NCBI GenBank assembly: GCA_015222115.1
Contig: JADFUO010000005.1
Location: forward strand, 1 to 9,262
From: Bacteroidota bacterium
GTDB taxonomy: Bacteria > Bacteroidota > Bacteroidia > Bacteroidales > JADFUO01
Direction: 5' to 3'
Length of the DNA stretch: 9,262 nt
Part shown: in pieces, positions 6,864 to 9,262 of the stretch
Layout of the letters: the number at the start of each line of letters is the position of its first letter
Position numbering within the stretch: position 1 is the stretch's first letter
Made by a program: the position numbers and the translations under genes
The notes under the pieces: generated by a model
What the model saw: the letters and a program-made list of their open reading frames with translations, nothing else
What the model was told of the DNA's origin: nothing
Databases searched by the model: none

Positions 6864-6887
6864 TATGAATGGGAAAACTTTGATTAA
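6729..6887 (+). pseudogene. C-terminal relic of a sister cyclase/TPR gene
   Basis: The tail homology of the preceding small frame continues past its TAA stop in the same frame. After codon 74 (V) and the TAA at 6861-6863 come codons for YEWENFD and a second TAA at 6885-6887. The family tail normally reads MERVKxEWENF, so the first TAA stands where a lysine codon (AAA) is expected, a one-base nonsense change. The old stop overlaps the start of the intact cyclase as TAATG. This arrangement suggests that a full-length sister gene once preceded it, translationally coupled, and that almost all of it was deleted. Confidence 0.7.
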
Positions 6888-9133
6888 TGAAAGAATATAG
6901 AAAACTCGCCGCCATCATGTTCACCGACATTGTCGGTTATTCCGCTTTGATGTCGAAAGATGAAAAGCAGGCAATGAATGTTCTTGAAAAAAACAGGGAG
7001 ATTCATAAATCTGCCATAGAGCGATTCAACGGTGAATACATTAAAGAAATTGGTGACGGAACCTTATCCATTTTTCAGAGTTCATTCGATGCGGTCAATT
7101 GTGCTATAGAGATTCAGAAAGCGTGCTGTAAGGAATCTTCCTTATTGGTTCGTATCGGGATTCATATTGGCGATATTATTTTAAAAGATGATGATGTTTT
7201 TGGGGACGGGGTAAATATCGCTTCAAGGATTGAGGCAGCGGGTGAACCAAGTGGTATTTATATCTCAGGAAGGGTTTATGAAGACATCAAAAACAAAACG
7301 GAAATTCATGCAGAATTTATTGGAGAAAGAACATTTAAAAATATTGACCATCCTCTAAAAGTATATGCTTTACGGGAAGGTGGACTTACTTCTTCTCAAA
7401 AGTCTATACCTAAATCAACCAGATTTTCCAGGTTAAAAAAACGCAAATATGCAGTAATAGTAGGAGTTGTTTGCATCTGTACCATTTTAACACTATTAAT
7501 TATTAATCTTATTAACCAAAAAGACTCCCTGAACCTCAATAAAAACCTTATAGCAGTGGCTGTATTTGAAAACCAGACCGGTGATGAATCGCTGGATCCT
7601 GTTGGCAGGATGACCTCCGACTGGATAACACAAGGAATTGCCAGTACCGGATTAGTATCTGTTATGCCATCATTCAAATTAAAAACAATCACTGAAATTC
7701 ATCAAAACATGGATGGTATCCGCTCTGTGGCTGAAGAAACTACTGCACAAACCATCATTACCGGTGTCTTTTATAAAGAGGGGAATAATCTTCAATTTCA
7801 CGCTCATATTGTCAATGCACGGGATGGAGAAATTTTAAACGCAGTCGGACCGATTAGTGGACCAGATGATAATCCGTTAAAATCAATCGAGCAATTGAGA
7901 CAAAAGATAATGGGGGCTCTGGCTGCTATTTTTGATAAAAAATTCAAAAACTATTCAGACAGAACATTAAACCCTCCATTATTTGAGGCATACAGGGAGT
8001 TCTTACTTGGAGTAGACCTTTTCTTTAACTATGAATACGAGCAAGCCATTCATCATTTTTATTTGGCTGCATACATAGACACCAATTATTATTTGCCTTT
8101 GCTTTGGGTAAATGGAGCATATTTAAATTGTCAAGAATATCGCAAGATGGACTCATTGTGTCAAATATTAGAAAAACATCGGACATACTTATCTGTTGGA
8201 GAGCAACATCATTTAGAATGGTTAATTGCAATACTTCAAGGTGATCTGGAAGGTGCTTATAAAGCTGCATGCAATGCAGCTTCATTCTACCTTATTTTCG
8301 AATATCAAAAGGCTCTTGATGCTCTGAATGCAAACCGCCCCCTAAATTCTATAGAAGCTTTATCCGAACTGGAACCGGACTTATTGCATTTTCCAGGTTG
8401 GTACTGGGAGGTTTTGGCACAGGCATATCACATATGTGGAAATTTCAAAGAGGAATTAGCAACTGCGGAACGGGGACGTGAAAAACATCCAACATTATTT
8501 TCAGCATATTGGAATGAATTAAAAGCACTTGCGGCATTAGGAAAAATAGAAAAAATAAATCAGCTAATAGCAGAAAGCCTTAACCTGTCAAAATCAGAAG
8601 ATTGGACACCAGGAACTCCCGGATGGCTAATGTTGATAACAGCACAGGAATTGAGAGCCCATGGGTATCCGGAAGAGGCAAAGAAAGTAATCGAGCGCTC
8701 TATCGAATGGTATAATACCCATTCAGCAGATGAATACAGGTATGACTTGGCCTCGGCGTATTATGTGGCAGAACGATGGGATGAATCACAAAAGTTATTT
8801 GAATTGCTGGTAGAAGAGGAACCTGAAAAAATAGAATATTTAGGTTACCTGGGAGCTATTGCGGCACGGAATGGAAAATTTGAAGAAGCTAAAAGGATCA
8901 GCATGTTTATTGCAGATTTAGACCTTCCTTATTTATTTGGAGAGGATTCCTACTGGAGGGCTCGGATCGCTGCTGCGATAGGTAATAAAGAACTGTCAGT
9001 TCAATTGTTACGCAAAGCCATTGCACAGGGAATTCGTATGTGGAATTACGATATTCCCATTTATGAGGCAATGGATTTTGAGTCTTTAAACGATTATCCA
9101 CCATTTCAAGAATTGATCAAACCCAAGGAATGA
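6887..9133 (+). CDS. Class III adenylate/guanylate cyclase with TM helix, TolB/FlgO-like domain and TPRs
   Basis: A probable membrane-bound cyclic nucleotide synthase, 748 aa. The cyclase domain (about 5-165) has the first metal aspartate D14 in MFTDIVGYS and the second, D57, in KEIGDG. It also has K53 and D103 at the base-specifying positions and the transition-state residues N110 and R114 (VFGDGVNIASR). The K/D pair favours ATP over GTP. A basic stretch (179-187) precedes a single membrane helix (188-209). Residues 220-350 resemble the TolB/FlgO-like domain found in such proteins (IAVAVFENQTGDESLDPVG), and 360-748 look like degenerate TPR repeats ending NYPPFQELIKPKE. The cyclase domain is probably cytoplasmic with the C-terminal part across the membrane. 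All key catalytic residues are present, so activity is likely. The start is fixed by the typical short N-terminus and the TAATG overlap; there is no clear Shine-Dalgarno site. The stop overlaps a relic start (ATGA). The signal it senses cannot be read from the sequence. Confidence 0.93.
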   Translation: MKEYRKLAAIMFTDIVGYSALMSKDEKQAMNVLEKNREIHKSAIERFNGEYIKEIGDGTLSIFQSSFDAVNCAIEIQKACCKESSLLVRIGIHIGDIILKDDDVFGDGVNIASRIEAAGEPSGIYISGRVYEDIKNKTEIHAEFIGERTFKNIDHPLKVYALREGGLTSSQKSIPKSTRFSRLKKRKYAVIVGVVCICTILTLLIINLINQKDSLNLNKNLIAVAVFENQTGDESLDPVGRMTSDWITQGIASTGLVSVMPSFKLKTITEIHQNMDGIRSVAEETTAQTIITGVFYKEGNNLQFHAHIVNARDGEILNAVGPISGPDDNPLKSIEQLRQKIMGALAAIFDKKFKNYSDRTLNPPLFEAYREFLLGVDLFFNYEYEQAIHHFYLAAYIDTNYYLPLLWVNGAYLNCQEYRKMDSLCQILEKHRTYLSVGEQHHLEWLIAILQGDLEGAYKAACNAASFYLIFEYQKALDALNANRPLNSIEALSELEPDLLHFPGWYWEVLAQAYHICGNFKEELATAERGREKHPTLFSAYWNELKALAALGKIEKINQLIAESLNLSKSEDWTPGTPGWLMLITAQELRAHGYPEEAKKVIERSIEWYNTHSADEYRYDLASAYYVAERWDESQKLFELLVEEEPEKIEYLGYLGAIAARNGKFEEAKRISMFIADLDLPYLFGEDSYWRARIAAAIGNKELSVQLLRKAIAQGIRMWNYDIPIYEAMDFESLNDYPPFQELIKPKE

Positions 9134-9222
9134 AAGAATAACGCAAGTTAGCCGCCATCATGTTCATCGACATCATCGGGTATTCGGCTATGATGTCGAA
9201 AGATGAAAAACAGGCAATAAAC
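9130..9222 (+). pseudogene. N-terminal relic of a third cyclase gene
   Basis: The 93 nt from 9130 align without gaps to the first 93 nt of the intact cyclase (6887-6979) with 78 identities by eye, about 84%. The frame reads MKE, a stop (TAA where the intact gene has TAT for Tyr4), then RKLAAIMFIDIIGYSAMMSKDEKQAIN. The metal aspartate is kept, but T13 is replaced by I. Similarity ends after codon 31, within the first helix of the domain. The start overlaps the intact gene's stop (ATGA, 9130-9133). An internal ATG at 9160 keeps the frame open to the window edge, but no working cyclase can be encoded from what is visible. Confidence 0.8.
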
Positions 9223-9237
9223 CAGGAAATAATAAGA

Positions 9238-9262
9238 ATGACGGAAAAAGATTTTGTTTTCG
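9238..9262 (+). CDS. Possible start of an RlmB-like rRNA methyltransferase (partial)
   Basis: An ATG at 9238 begins MTEKDFVF, and the window ends on a G. Bacteroidota 23S rRNA 2'-O-methyltransferases of the RlmB/TrmH (SPOUT) family often begin with a few polar residues, then DFxFGxRAVxEAI. The visible residues fit that start, and the last base would allow the next Gly codon. AGGAAA lies about 9 nt upstream. Only eight residues are visible, so this is a tentative reading; the alternative is that these codons are a scrambled continuation of the cyclase relic, which is in the same frame. Confidence 0.35.

Noticed and set aside
7396..7692. 98-codon minus-strand frame inside the cyclase
   Set aside because: It lies opposite the membrane and TolB-like part of an intact conserved protein; no independent support.

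Overview
The window looks like Bacteroidota (Bacteroidales-like) chromosome. The DNA is AT-rich, two secreted proteins end in Por/type IX secretion (T9SS) C-terminal sorting domains, two intergenic gaps carry a TAnnTTTG match (the Bacteroidota -7 promoter element), and Shine-Dalgarno signals are mostly absent. No rRNA, tRNA, CRISPR array or intact insertion sequence is visible.

Left part (1-4316, plus strand): a gene-poor leader with two adjacent 7-bp tandem repeat arrays precedes a 713-aa T9SS-exported surface protein. A 269-bp gap follows, holding a G+C-rich hairpin, a second inverted repeat, a short heptamer run and an 8-bp periodic array. Next comes an RluA/RluD-type rRNA pseudouridine synthase whose stop codon overlaps (ATGA) the start of a small outer-membrane beta-barrel protein.

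Middle (4400-6307, minus strand): a convergent gene encodes a secreted lysyl-endopeptidase-like serine protease with signal peptide, pro-region, S1 catalytic domain, PKD domain and T9SS sorting domain. Its start is better placed at the ATG at 6307 than at the longer TTG frame, because that TTG lies inside a plausible promoter box.

Right part (6639-9262, plus strand): this is the most unusual region. An intact 748-aa class III adenylate/guanylate cyclase (cyclase domain, one transmembrane helix, TolB/FlgO-like domain, TPR region) is flanked by relics of two related genes. Upstream, a 74-codon frame holds the C-terminal tail typical of a sister cyclase/TPR protein. It is cut by an in-frame TAA, but the tail resumes in frame and its old stop overlaps the intact gene's start (TAATG). 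Downstream, the intact gene's stop overlaps (ATGA) a third cyclase start that is about 84% identical over 93 nt, has a stop at codon 4 and ends abruptly. Just after it, the last 25 bases could begin an RlmB-like rRNA methyltransferase gene. The simplest reading is a former tandem, translationally coupled cyclase array that has collapsed to one working copy.

The two T9SS substrates and the barrel protein are envelope or secreted functions, the pseudouridine synthase is housekeeping, and the cyclase is a membrane signalling protein. The sequence shows no direct functional link among these blocks.
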